DNA from: Candidatus Methylomirabilota bacterium
GTDB taxonomy: Bacteria; Methylomirabilota; Methylomirabilia; Methylomirabilales; 2-02-FULL-66-22
Assembly (NCBI GenBank): GCA_016208645.1
Contig: JACQXP010000065.1
Location: forward strand, 1-5,629
Length of the DNA: 5,629 nt
Direction: 5' to 3'
Part shown: positions 5,616 to 5,629 of the stretch, piece by piece
Numbering within the stretch: the first letter of the stretch is position 1
Layout of the letters: each line of letters starts with the position of its first letter
Program-made: the position numbers and the translations under genes
Notes under the pieces: generated by a model
Database searches by the model: none
What the model saw: only the letters and a program-made list of their open reading frames with translations
What the model was told of the DNA's origin: nothing

Positions 5616-5629
5616 GAATGGTTGCGTCC

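Overview
The window is a GC-rich (coding regions roughly 62-80% G+C in the lines I hand-counted) stretch of bacterial chromosome. All four real genes lie on the minus strand. Read in the direction of transcription they are a complete three-component TRAP (tripartite ATP-independent periplasmic) uptake system, dctP-dctQ-dctM, followed by an amidase-signature hydrolase. A Tat-exported periplasmic binding protein plus a TRAP transporter indicates a Gram-negative organism. The style (high GC, Tat-type DctP, enlarged DctM, nearby amidase) fits soil or aquatic Proteobacteria or GC-rich relatives such as Rokubacteria/Methylomirabilota. Sequence alone does not let me choose between them.

Layout from the right-hand edge leftwards: 5599-5629 holds only a purine-rich ribosome binding site, and the promoter lies outside the window. 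4423-5598 is dctP, the solute-binding protein, which resembles the TakP/lactate-binding branch. A perfect 15-bp stem hairpin with a short T tract (4366-4399) separates dctP from dctQ (3677-4351). dctQ overlaps dctM (1635-3680) by 4 bp (ATGA). After dctM comes a 242-bp intergenic region (1393-1634) of clearly lower GC, packed with inverted repeats. The amidase occupies 49-1392, and 1-48 is non-coding downstream sequence with nothing recognisable.

Proposed joint function: DctP captures an organic acid (2-oxoacid, hydroxyacid or related carboxylate) in the periplasm. DctQ and DctM carry it inward using an ion gradient. The cytoplasmic amidase may hydrolyse an amide related to the imported compound. 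The substrate is inferred, not shown.

Most unusual points: (1) the dctM-amidase spacer looks like a small element of about 206 bp with 22-bp terminal inverted repeats (20/22 matching) enclosing three further hairpins, so it is a candidate MITE-like insertion or structured RNA that also supplies the dctM stop codon; (2) DctM is about 250 residues longer than the usual size and carries two separate membrane-containing insertions, one with a disordered Pro/Ala/Ser/Glu-rich linker; (3) DctQ has an added charged, coiled-coil-like cytoplasmic tail; (4) a strong attenuator-like hairpin sits directly in front of dctQ. No RNA genes, CRISPR arrays or complete transposase genes were seen.
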